Shown piece by piece: positions 1 through 6,993 of a stretch of DNA of 64,000 bases; the stretch's first letter is position 1, and each line of letters starts with the position of its first letter. The notes under the pieces were generated by a model. The model did no database searches. It saw only the letters and a program-made list of their open reading frames with translations, and was not told where the DNA came from. Origin of the DNA: Vibrio sp. 10N.286.49.B3 (GTDB lineage: Bacteria; Pseudomonadota; Gammaproteobacteria; Enterobacterales; Vibrionaceae); assembly GCF_002873395.1 (NCBI RefSeq), contig NZ_MCUV01000004.1, positions 153,826 through 217,825 of the forward strand. The letters run 5' to 3'. Position numbers and translations under genes: made by a program.

Positions 1-1
1 T

Positions 2-448
2 ATTGAAAAGCTGACTTATCACTTTTTGTCACTGGCTGCTGAAGAGATGGGCGTGGAAGTTAAAACGCTGCACCAAAGCGCGGTGGAGACGTTAACCAAT
101 CTTCCTTGGCCAGGTAATGTTCGTCAGTTGGAGAATATCTGTCGCTGGTTAACTGTGATGGCTAGTGGTAGTGAAGTGTTGCCAAGCGATCTGCCTCATG
201 AGTTATTAGAAGAGCGCAAAACCACGGTGACAGGGGATCTAGGAACTTGGCAGGTTCAACTGGCTGAGTGGGCAGAGCAAGCCTTGCGATCGGGTGAAAC
301 AGAACTTCTCTCTTTTGCTCAACCTGAGTTTGAACGTATCTTACTTGAGGTGGCACTTAAGCACAGTAATGGTCATAAGCAAGATGCCGCTAAGGTGCTA
401 GGTTGGGGACGAAATACCCTCACTCGCAAGCTAAAAGAGTTGTATTAA
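2..448 (+). CDS. glnG: NtrC (NR-I) nitrogen response regulator, C-terminal part
   Basis: Partial gene whose 5' part lies off the left edge; the reading frame is open from base 2 and ends with TAA at 446-448. NtrC is the sigma-54-dependent activator of nitrogen-limitation genes, phosphorylated by NtrB. What is visible is the end of the AAA+ domain (LPWPGNVRQLENICRW, typical of enhancer-binding proteins), a linker, and a Fis-type helix-turn-helix at the C terminus (ending GWGRNTLTRKLKEL). The downstream series hemN-yihI-engB-spf-polA matches the enterobacterial glnALG-hemN neighbourhood, which favours NtrC over other sigma-54 activators. An apparent TTG start at 26 is only an in-frame internal codon. 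Confidence 0.9.
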   Translation: MEKLTYHFLSLAAEEMGVEVKTLHQSAVETLTNLPWPGNVRQLENICRWLTVMASGSEVLPSDLPHELLEERKTTVTGDLGTWQVQLAEWAEQALRSGETELLSFAQPEFERILLEVALKHSNGHKQDAAKVLGWGRNTLTRKLKELY

Positions 449-531
449 TCAGCATTGAATTAGGTAGTGTGATAATGGCGATTAAAGTTTTATACTGGTA
501 GGTAACTACACAGCGGAATGGACTTATATCA

Positions 532-1533
532 ATGATCACAAAAAACTTACCTCTTACTGATTTACACCGACATCTAGACGGTAATATCCGCACTCAAACG
601 ATTTTAGAACTTGGACAACAGTTTGGGGTTGCTCTACCGGCTTACTCCGTTGAAGCATTAACACCACACGTTCAGATTGTTGAAGCAGAGCCGACTCTGG
701 TTGCATTCCTATCAAAACTGGATTGGGGCGTTGCGGTGCTTGGTGACCTTGACGCTTGTCGTCGTGTGGCTTATGAAAACGTTGAAGATGCGTTAAATGC
801 ACAAATTGATTATGCCGAGTTACGTTTCTCGCCTTACTACATGGCAATGAAACATAAACTGCCAATCGCAGGTGTGGTTGAAGCTGTCATTGATGGTGTG
901 GAAGCTGGCGTTCGTGATTTTGGCGTAAAAACGAACCTGATCGGTATCATGAGTCGCACTTTTGGTACCGATGCGTGTCAAAAAGAATTGGATGGTATTT
1001 TGGCACACAAAGATAAGATTGTTGCTGTCGATTTAGCCGGTGATGAGCTGGGTCAACCTGGCGATCGCTTTGTCAGTCACTTCAATCAAGTGCGCGATGC
1101 TGGTTTACAGGTCTCGGTTCATGCTGGTGAAGCGGCAGGTCCGGAAAGTATGTGGCAAGCCATTGAGCAATTAGGCGCGACGCGTATTGGTCATGGTGTG
1201 AAGGCGATTCACGATCCTAAACTGATGGATTACCTTGCTAAGCACCGCATTGGTATTGAGTCGTGCTTAACGTCGAACATTCAAACGAGTTCGATTGAGT
1301 CACTGGCTGTACACCCATTAAAAACCTTCTTAGAGCATGGTGTGATGGCGTGTATTAACACTGATGATCCTGCTGTTGAGGGGATTGAGTTGCCGTATGA
1401 GTATGAAGTTGCTGCGCCACAAGCCGGTTTAACACCAGCGCAAATTCGCCAAGCTCAAATTAATGGTCTGGATCTAGCGTTCTTATCGGACAATGATAAA
1501 GCGGAGCTACGCACAAAAGCGAGCCAACGTTAA
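532..1533 (+). CDS. add: Adenosine deaminase
   Basis: Converts adenosine and deoxyadenosine to inosine and deoxyinosine in purine salvage; cytosolic zinc enzyme. The 333-residue protein has the full metal/catalytic set: HRH near the N terminus (His12, His14), SVHAGE (His197, Glu200), the IGHG motif and NTDDP (Asp278). Length is normal for bacterial Add. The gene lies between ntrC and hemN, read toward hemN, and both share the terminator at 1549-1587. An 83-bp gap separates it from ntrC; its ribosome binding site is poor, but the next ATG would remove the metal ligands, so 532 is the start. Confidence 0.96.
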   Translation: MITKNLPLTDLHRHLDGNIRTQTILELGQQFGVALPAYSVEALTPHVQIVEAEPTLVAFLSKLDWGVAVLGDLDACRRVAYENVEDALNAQIDYAELRFSPYYMAMKHKLPIAGVVEAVIDGVEAGVRDFGVKTNLIGIMSRTFGTDACQKELDGILAHKDKIVAVDLAGDELGQPGDRFVSHFNQVRDAGLQVSVHAGEAAGPESMWQAIEQLGATRIGHGVKAIHDPKLMDYLAKHRIGIESCLTSNIQTSSIESLAVHPLKTFLEHGVMACINTDDPAVEGIELPYEYEVAAPQAGLTPAQIRQAQINGLDLAFLSDNDKAELRTKASQR

Positions 1534-1548
1534 TCTTCAAGTTCGATC

Positions 1549-1587
1549 AAAAAAGGTCAGAGTGATTTCTCACGCTGACCTTTTTTT
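1549..1587. terminator. Bidirectional terminator between add and hemN
   Basis: Inverted repeat with arms AAAGGTCAG and CTGACCTTT, plus an inner GTGA/TCAC stem. It is flanked by an A-run on the left and a T-run on the right, so it can act as a Rho-independent terminator for both convergent genes. Confidence 0.85.
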
Positions 1588-1602
1588 ATCACCAAACTGA
1601 GA

Positions 1603-2994
1603 TTAAATCACGCGCGAGAACTGTTGCTGTCTTGCTCGGCTGCGTAGGTATTTATCAAAGCACATGCAGATGTTGCGGATCAGTAAACGACCACGAAGTG
1701 TCACGCGAATCGCTTGCTCATCGACTTCCACTAACTCATCATCAATGAAGGTTTGTAGTAGCTTTAAATCTTCAGCAAAGTAATGATTAAAGTTTAAGTT
1801 AAACTCTGATTCAATCGCTTTCTTATCCAGCTTGAAGTTACAGATCAACTGCTTAATCACTTCACGGCGGATCAAGTCATCATTGTCGAGTACCACACCA
1901 CGCCATAGGGCATGACGTAAGTTGTTCACTTGCTCGTAGTACTTTTTCAACTCTTTTTGGTTTTGCGCGTAGGCATCACCAATCATCGAAATTGCCGAAA
2001 CACCAAAGCCAACTAAGTCGCTATCACCTTGTGTGGTGTAGCCTTGGAAGTTGCGGTGCAAAATACCTTGGCGCTGAGCGATAGCCAATTCATCTTCAGG
2101 TAAGGCAAAGTGATCCATACCAATGAACTGATACCCTGCTCCCGTTAAGGTGCTGATGGTATCTTGCAGAATCGACATTTTCACTTCTGCAGCGGGTAAA
2201 TCTTCATCTTTAATTTTGCGTTGTGCAGCGAAAAGTTGCGGCATGTGCGCGTAGTTAAAGACCGATAGACGACCCGGTTGCATGGCTAGCACTTGCTTTA
2301 GTGTCTCTGCAAATGATGCTTCTGTCTGCTTTGGTAGGCCGTAAATCAAATCTAAGTTGGTCGAACGGAAGTCCAATAACTTGGCACGTTTCACCATCTC
2401 GATAATAAAATCTTCGTCTTGCTCGCGGTTAACCAAGACTTGCACTTCTTTATTGAAGTCTTGAACACCGATGCTTAAACGGTTAAAACCTTCGGCACGT
2501 AAGTGATCCAATACATCCAGTTCAATCTCACGTGGGTCCACTTCAATGCTAATTTCCGCCTCAGAATCAAAGCTAAATTCGTCACGTAAAATTGTCATTA
2601 AACGGGTAATTTGTCTTTTATTTAGATACGTAGGTGTACCACCGCCAAAGTGTAATTGAGTCACTTGGCGATCACCTAATAAACCCGCTCGTTGACGAAT
2701 TTCATGTTCAAGAATATCTAAATACTCATCCGCTTTGTGCGAATGGCGTGTCACGACTTTATTACAACCACAGTAGTAGCAAAGCTTATGACAAAATGGG
2801 ATATGGATATATAGGGATAATGGACGCTCTAGATACTGCGTGCAGGCCATATCATAATCAGCAATCGTAAACGCTTCATGAAACTCTAATGCCGTTGGGT
2901 ACGAGGTGTAACGCGGGCCTGAATAGTTGTACTTATCTAAGATCGCTTGATCCCAAACGATCTGCTCGTTAGATGCAGTGTGCTGACTCGACAT
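1603..2994 (-). CDS. hemN: Oxygen-independent coproporphyrinogen III oxidase
   Basis: Radical-SAM enzyme that decarboxylates coproporphyrinogen III to protoporphyrinogen IX under low oxygen; cytosolic, heme pathway. The 463-residue form chosen here has the CxxxCxxC cluster motif (Cys68, Cys72, Cys75 in IPFCHKLCYYCGC), the GGGTPTYL glycine-rich motif and the C-terminal HemN domain. Length fits HemN (about 457) rather than the shorter HemW. I start at MSSQ because GGGA lies about 9 nt upstream; an ATG six codons earlier (3009) has no clear ribosome binding site. hemB, another heme gene, is at 10205-11221 on the same strand but not in the same operon. Confidence 0.95.
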   Translation of the reverse strand: MSSQHTASNEQIVWDQAILDKYNYSGPRYTSYPTALEFHEAFTIADYDMACTQYLERPLSLYIHIPFCHKLCYYCGCNKVVTRHSHKADEYLDILEHEIRQRAGLLGDRQVTQLHFGGGTPTYLNKRQITRLMTILRDEFSFDSEAEISIEVDPREIELDVLDHLRAEGFNRLSIGVQDFNKEVQVLVNREQDEDFIIEMVKRAKLLDFRSTNLDLIYGLPKQTEASFAETLKQVLAMQPGRLSVFNYAHMPQLFAAQRKIKDEDLPAAEVKMSILQDTISTLTGAGYQFIGMDHFALPEDELAIAQRQGILHRNFQGYTTQGDSDLVGFGVSAISMIGDAYAQNQKELKKYYEQVNNLRHALWRGVVLDNDDLIRREVIKQLICNFKLDKKAIESEFNLNFNHYFAEDLKLLQTFIDDELVEVDEQAIRVTLRGRLLIRNICMCFDKYLRSRARQQQFSRVI

Positions 2995-3142
2995 GAGGAT
3001 ACGTCCCATTTAAAACTTTGACTGGCTATTCTGCCACAGTCAGTAAAAACTCACAGAGCAACAAAATACTTTTTACCGACTAATATTCAGAAGTGATAGC
3101 TAGATCACGAGTGCACTCTCAATATGAAGAGTGCGCACTTGA

Positions 3143-3631
3143 TTAGACCATTTGAATGTTGATCTGATTATTTAAAGGCTTTACTTGTTCTTGTAACTGC
3201 TTTAATTCATCAATGATAGCGTCACTAAGCCTGGCTTCGGCTTTATGACGCTCAAGGTTATGCTTCATGCGCTCTGGCTTGTTCATCGCTTGACGTTCTT
3301 CGCCACGCGGCATGGATTTCACAATGTGAAACAGTTCCGCCGTTGCTGGGTAAGTGCTATCAAAGTCGATACGCTTTTCCCCTTGAAGATAATCCATCAT
3401 GCTATATATGCGGATACTCGCTTCAGATAAATCACACTGACCCTGAATACCCGCTAAACATAATATATTCACGTTGTCGTAAATATTGGCATTACGCTTA
3501 TCTATCGCAAAAGATTGATGACGTAGCTGCAATTCCTTTTGCTTCTTTAGTTGTAGCAGAAGGTAACCAGCATAACACGCCACGCTGAGCAGAATAATTC
3601 CACCTAAGATTGCGAGTATGGTTACATTCAT
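3143..3631 (-). CDS. DUF2489 family membrane-anchored protein
   Basis: 162 residues with an N-terminal hydrophobic segment (about residues 4-27) followed by a charged, mostly helical cytoplasmic region rich in Lys, Glu and Gln. I recognise the DUF2489 family, common in gammaproteobacteria and of unknown function. It begins 8 nt after the yihI stop on the same strand, so the two are almost certainly cotranscribed. YihI acts on the ribosome-assembly GTPase Der; a link between this protein and that process is only guilt by association. Confidence 0.8.
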   Translation of the reverse strand: MNVTILAILGGIILLSVACYAGYLLLQLKKQKELQLRHQSFAIDKRNANIYDNVNILCLAGIQGQCDLSEASIRIYSMMDYLQGEKRIDFDSTYPATAELFHIVKSMPRGEERQAMNKPERMKHNLERHKAEARLSDAIIDELKQLQEQVKPLNNQINIQMV

Positions 3632-3639
3632 TGCTTTAC

Positions 3640-4212
3640 TTATCCTTTAAAGTCATTCAGATCAAAGTCTTCAAACTGAGCAAGTAGATCATCATCAGAC
3701 AGTGCTTTGTTTGATGTTGATTTTGGCATGATAACCGGTTGCTCTTCAGACTCAATCTCATCTTCTTCTGGCTCTAATAGACCAAGACGGTTCATTAGGT
3801 GCTCAATGCGATCCAGTTTTTCATCAACAAACTTCTGTAGACCTGCACCTAGGTTTTCACCCATTTCAATGCGGTCTAGCAATACGTTTAGTTGTGCATC
3901 ATTTTCTAGCATTTCAAGCTCTTGAGCGGCAGATAGTTTGCGCTCTTGCTTAGTTTGCTTCTTCACTGGCTCAATAATAAGTGGGATTTTCTTCTTACTA
4001 CCAAGACGTGGATCGCGTGCTTGCTTCTGGTGTGACTTTTGAGAATCACTACCATCAGAGTGACGGCTACCTGATTTTAAGCCTTTACGCTTTTTAATGC
4101 GTTTGCGCTCACGACCTTCTACATCTGATTCGCTACGGTTACGTGTAACATTAGGGCTAACCGCTTCCGCCATTAACGCACCAGGTTTTCTCGATTTTTT
4201 GCTACGACTCAT
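3640..4212 (-). CDS. yihI: YihI, Der GTPase-activating protein
   Basis: 190-residue, highly charged protein. The N-terminal half is very basic (MSRSKKSRKPG, repeated Lys/Arg) with KKIPLIIEP near the middle; the C-terminal half is acidic and helical. This matches YihI, which stimulates GTP hydrolysis by the 50S-assembly GTPase Der (EngA) and so tunes ribosome maturation. Position downstream of hemN and near engB is the same as in Escherichia. First gene of a two-gene unit with the DUF2489 gene. Confidence 0.92.
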   Translation of the reverse strand: MSRSKKSRKPGALMAEAVSPNVTRNRSESDVEGRERKRIKKRKGLKSGSRHSDGSDSQKSHQKQARDPRLGSKKKIPLIIEPVKKQTKQERKLSAAQELEMLENDAQLNVLLDRIEMGENLGAGLQKFVDEKLDRIEHLMNRLGLLEPEEDEIESEEQPVIMPKSTSNKALSDDDLLAQFEDFDLNDFKG

Positions 4213-4623
4213 TGCTGGGTCTTCCTCAGTAAAACTTACATCATTACCAATAAGTCATACTCTGGATGAAAACACTGCAATAGTCAGGTGCTCATTCACT
4301 AAGTACAACTTAACGTGGTGTCGGCCTCTCTAATTATAGCGAGATCGATAAAACTTACCGTAAGATGCATAATCTACGATAAGTTATGGCTGAAACCACA
4401 TCCAAATTTAAACTTTAATAAGTCATCAACTGCGACGCGCGCAATACTTATCAAAAGGGATGCGAAACATACCAGAAAGTGCGTATAGAGTGGAGCGCTA
4501 TTGCACATTTTTTCATCAAATTAATAAAAAAAGTACCTGAGAAGCAAAAATGCCCCGCAGCATCATTGTTTTCACAATCACTGTAGGGCAATTCATCACG
4601 CTTTCGCTCATCGACCAATGCGA
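4213..4623. other. Intergenic region yihI / cytochrome c4
   Basis: 411 bp, AT-rich, no convincing ORF. It holds the yihI promoter region, a long near-perfect palindrome at 4352-4385 (listed separately), and a weak hairpin around 4548-4590 (TGCCC ... GGGCA) just after the cytochrome c4 stop on the minus strand that may end that transcript. Confidence 0.6.
4352..4385. repeat. 34-bp near-perfect palindrome
   Basis: Arms AACTTACCGTA and TACGATAAGTT are inverse copies with one mismatch, and the inner AGAT/ATCT continues the symmetry around a GCAT centre. No T-run follows on either strand, so it is not a standard terminator; it could be a protein-binding site or an mRNA hairpin 5' of yihI (about 140-170 nt upstream of its start). 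Confidence 0.6.
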
Positions 4624-5241
4624 CTAGTGCAAGCCACCAACGTATTTCGACAAGGTATCAATGTCGCCATCGGTTAGCTTAATGGCCACATCACGCATCA
4701 TGCCATTCATATCATTATTGCGTGTGCCATCGCGAAACTTCTCAAGCTGCAATTTAATGTAATCGGCTTGCTGACCTGAGATTTTTGGAAAGCCTGATAG
4801 TTCAGTACCATTCCCTCGAGGACCATGACAAGCGATACAAGCGGCAATTCCTCGCTCGGCATCACCAGCAGAATATAAGTTTTTACCCTGTTCTACGACA
4901 TTTTCTGGGGTACTGTTGGCGGAAATAGGCAGTGAGGCGTAGTAGGCAGCAAGGTCGAGCATGTCTTGATCTGACAGCGGCATTGCCATTGCACTCATCA
5001 CAGGATCATAACGTCCCTGCTTGCCAGCACTGCTCATTCCTAACTTAAGCTCTTGTAATTGCTTGTTAAGGTATTTACCATGCTGACCCGCTAATTTCGG
5101 GTAGCTAGTAATTAAGCTATTGCCATCAGCTCCGTGACAGGCAACGCAAGTTTGTGATTTGGCTTTCCCTGCTTCGATATTGCCTTCAGCCCATACCGAG
5201 CAGCTAGCCAGAAGAGTCAAAATTAGCGCTAATTTCTTCAT
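4624..5241 (-). CDS. Diheme cytochrome c4
   Basis: Periplasmic electron carrier. The 205-residue protein has a Sec signal peptide (about residues 1-18, MKKLALILTLLASCSVWA) and two c-type heme motifs, CVACH (Cys32-His36) and CIACH (about residue 135), each starting a class I cytochrome half, the tandem arrangement of cytochrome c4. Conserved Met ligands occur in each half (MSAMAMP; MRDVA region). It is transcribed away from engB with a shared 147-bp promoter region. In related bacteria c4 donates electrons to terminal oxidases; the exact partner cannot be read here. Confidence 0.93.
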   Translation of the reverse strand: MKKLALILTLLASCSVWAEGNIEAGKAKSQTCVACHGADGNSLITSYPKLAGQHGKYLNKQLQELKLGMSSAGKQGRYDPVMSAMAMPLSDQDMLDLAAYYASLPISANSTPENVVEQGKNLYSAGDAERGIAACIACHGPRGNGTELSGFPKISGQQADYIKLQLEKFRDGTRNNDMNGMMRDVAIKLTDGDIDTLSKYVGGLH

Positions 5242-5388
5242 GATATTCCATTATAATTATCAAGCTTCCAGTACCACTCTATGTTGTCAGTCATGGTACA
5301 ATAGGCGATCTTATATAAAACACATATATTTTACACAATTTCACAAAAAAGTAATCAATCGACTACAAAAGTCGGGATGGAGTTAACA

Positions 5389-6039
5389 GTGAGCGTAAAA
5401 ATTCATTATCAAAACACGCATTTCATTACCAGTGCGCCTGATATTCGTCATCTACCAGAAGACGAGGGTATCGAAATTGCGTTCGCAGGACGCTCCAACG
5501 CTGGTAAATCAAGCGCATTAAACCGCTTAACCAATCAAAGAAGTTTAGCAAAAACCAGTAAAACGCCAGGACGTACGCAGCTTATTAACCTATTTAAGGT
5601 GACGGAAGGCTGTCATATTGTCGATTTACCAGGTTACGGTTTTGCTCAAGTTCCTCTTGAAATGAAGAAGAAATGGCAAAAATCACTGGGTGAATACCTA
5701 CAGAAACGTAGCTGCCTCAAAGGGTTAGTTGTTCTGATGGATATCCGTCACCCAATGAAAGACCTTGACCAACAGATGATCTACTGGGCGGTTGATAGCC
5801 GTATTCCAGTTCAAGTTCTGTTGACCAAAGCAGACAAACTGAAAAGTGGCGCACGTAAAGCACAACTACTGAAGATCCGTAAAGACGCTGAAAGCTTCGG
5901 TGGCACGGTTGTCGTTGATATGTTCTCGTCGCAAAACGGCATCGGTGTTGATCAACTTCGCAACAAGTTAGACACATGGTTCGCGCCTGCCTTTGCTCAT
6001 TTGCAAGAAGAAGAGCAAAATAACGCAGATAACGACTAA
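5389..6039 (+). CDS. engB: EngB (YsxC/YihA) ribosome-biogenesis GTPase
   Basis: Essential GTPase needed for 50S subunit assembly. The motifs are GRSNAGKSS (G1, Walker A), the T of G2, DLPGYG (G3), TKAD (G4) and the G5 region. I choose GTG at 5389 (protein [12 protein letters not shown]..., 216 residues) because GGAG sits 6 nt upstream and the family starts there; an in-frame ATG at 5377 overlaps that ribosome binding site and would add four residues. The gene ends before a plus-strand terminator. The pairing engB-spf-polA is conserved in Escherichia and Vibrio. Confidence 0.95.
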   Translation: MSVKIHYQNTHFITSAPDIRHLPEDEGIEIAFAGRSNAGKSSALNRLTNQRSLAKTSKTPGRTQLINLFKVTEGCHIVDLPGYGFAQVPLEMKKKWQKSLGEYLQKRSCLKGLVVLMDIRHPMKDLDQQMIYWAVDSRIPVQVLLTKADKLKSGARKAQLLKIRKDAESFGGTVVVDMFSSQNGIGVDQLRNKLDTWFAPAFAHLQEEEQNNADND

Positions 6040-6067
6040 GATTCACCCTTAGCCTCACTGCCGATAT

Positions 6068-6121
6068 CAGCCCTGCTTCACTCTTCTTTTTAGTAAGAGT
6101 TGATGAGTGGGGCTTTTTTTT
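6068..6121 (+). terminator. engB terminator
   Basis: Imperfect GC-rich hairpin (GCCCTGCTTCACTCTT pairing with AAGAGTTGATGAGTGGGGC) followed by eight T, just after the engB stop. Confidence 0.75.
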
Positions 6122-6264
6122 GCCTGTCATTTGCTCGTTGGGGGATGAAATCGAATCTATTTTTCAGTACTTCACGGCATAAGAAAATACCAAGCGACGC
6201 TTCAGCAAAAGGGAAGGAAAAAAGTCAGTAAAAGACAAAGACCAGCAAAAAAGAAAGGAAAAGG

Positions 6265-6310
6265 GAATAAAAAAGAAAGCCCCACTAATTTTAGTGAGGC
6301 AAGGGGAGAG
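6265..6310 (-). ncRNA. Candidate short sRNA downstream of spf
   Basis: On the minus strand a perfect -10 hexamer TATAAT (6320-6315) is followed 5-7 nt later by a short C-rich leader (CTCTCCCCTT), then a terminator hairpin GCCTCACTAA/TTAGTGGGGC (6279-6300, one mismatch) and a T-rich tail (CTTTCTTTTTT). The predicted transcript would be about 45-60 nt. No good -35 is seen. A short conserved sRNA, VSsrna24, has been described downstream of spf in Vibrionaceae (from memory); this may be the same gene, but I cannot align it here. A longer transcript starting further upstream is possible. Confidence 0.5.
6279..6300 (-). terminator. Terminator of the short sRNA candidate
   Basis: Ten-bp hairpin with one mismatch, followed on the minus strand by CTTTCTTTTTT. 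There is no protein gene upstream on this strand before spf, which has its own terminator, so an unannotated transcript is implied. Confidence 0.7.
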
Positions 6311-6711
6311 AAGTATTATATGTTAAGTAAGTTATATTTCTTATTCTGCCCCTAGCATCCGCCACAAAACGATAATTTGCAACCCTCCCCAATTGGTTGA
6401 AATCCCACCAAAAACGATAGGTAACCCATTGAATATAAATAATTTAATTGTTAAATTCCTCTCAAAACAAAGCCGTTAATTCTCGATCGAAAATAACAAA
6501 AGTGTGACAGAAAAGAAGTTACAAAAAATGAAGATAAAATAAGCAGAAAAAACAGCAGACGATCAACGCTAGTGACCCGTGGTGATCTGATATTGCAGAG
6601 AAGATAAGTGAATAAAGAAAAATAGTACGAAAAAATACGCCATATCAACAAAGGCAGTCAAACTCTTTACAATCAACAAGATAGCGTGTGATATAAAGTT
6701 TTCTTTGCCCC

Positions 6712-6818
6712 ATAAAAAATGCCCCAGTCAAAAACTGACTGGGGCGGCTGAATAAGCCTAATCCAATAACGTGAAACAAAAGGTCTGAAAGATAGAACAT
6801 CTTACCTCTGTACCCTAC
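6712..6818 (-). ncRNA. spf: Spot 42 RNA
   Basis: The minus strand from 6818 begins GTAGGGTACAGAGGTAAGAT, the conserved 5' end of Spot 42, and ends in the characteristic terminator GCCCCAGTCA/TGACTGGGGC (10-bp stem, 5-nt loop) plus T-run. Length is about 107 nt (Escherichia: 109). Spot 42 is an Hfq-dependent sRNA, repressed by CRP-cAMP, that inhibits translation of genes for use of secondary carbon sources, including galK. Its place next to polA is the conserved one. Nucleotides 14-24 are complementary to a symporter leader in this window (see findings). Confidence 0.97.
6721..6745 (-). terminator. Spot 42 terminator
   Basis: Perfect 10-bp GC-rich stem with loop of five bases (plus-strand AAAAC, 6731-6735) and a T-rich tail on the minus strand (6720-6712). 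Confidence 0.95.
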
Positions 6819-6860
6819 GAGTATTAATGTACAACAACCGGTCAGAAATTCAACCTTTTT
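6819..6860 (-). promoter_or_regulatory. spf promoter region
   Basis: Upstream of the Spot 42 5' end the minus strand has a -10-like CATTAAT/TTAATA and, about 17-18 nt further up, TTGAAT as a -35. A CRP-like sequence (TGTAA...TCACG, with a 7-nt instead of 6-nt spacer) lies at about 6862-6878; because of the wrong spacing I do not claim it. Confidence 0.5.
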
Positions 6861-6933
6861 TTGTAATTAATTTTCACGTTATTTTACTTTAATGACACAA
6901 GGCGTAACTTAGTGATAACTTTATTTCTAATCG

Positions 6934-6960
6934 AAAAAAGCCAGTGTTTGTGCACTGGCT
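6934..6960 (-). terminator. polA terminator
   Basis: Perfect 8-bp stem AGCCAGTG/CACTGGCT followed on the minus strand by CTTTTTTCG, just after the polA stop codon. It separates polA from spf. Confidence 0.9.
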
Positions 6961-6993
6961 CATCATTTCTACGCTATTCGGGTCTAAAAGTGT

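Larger units (their letters stand above)
6040..6993. other. Gene-free region engB / polA with small RNA genes
   Basis: 954 bp without a credible protein gene. It holds the engB terminator, a probable small RNA with its own terminator (6265-6310, minus), Spot 42 (6712-6818, minus) with upstream promoter sequence, and the polA terminator. The stretch 6122-6260 is purine-rich; 6325-6700 shows nothing I can assign. Confidence 0.7.

Noticed and set aside
6451..6651. 66-codon hydrophobic ORF between engB and polA
   Set aside because: No ribosome binding site; sequence composition matches the surrounding AT-rich non-coding DNA.
6862..6878. CRP-like site upstream of spf (TGTAA...TCACG)
   Set aside because: Spacer is 7 instead of 6 and the left half is imperfect. 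CRP control of Spot 42 is known in general, but this site cannot be claimed from sequence.
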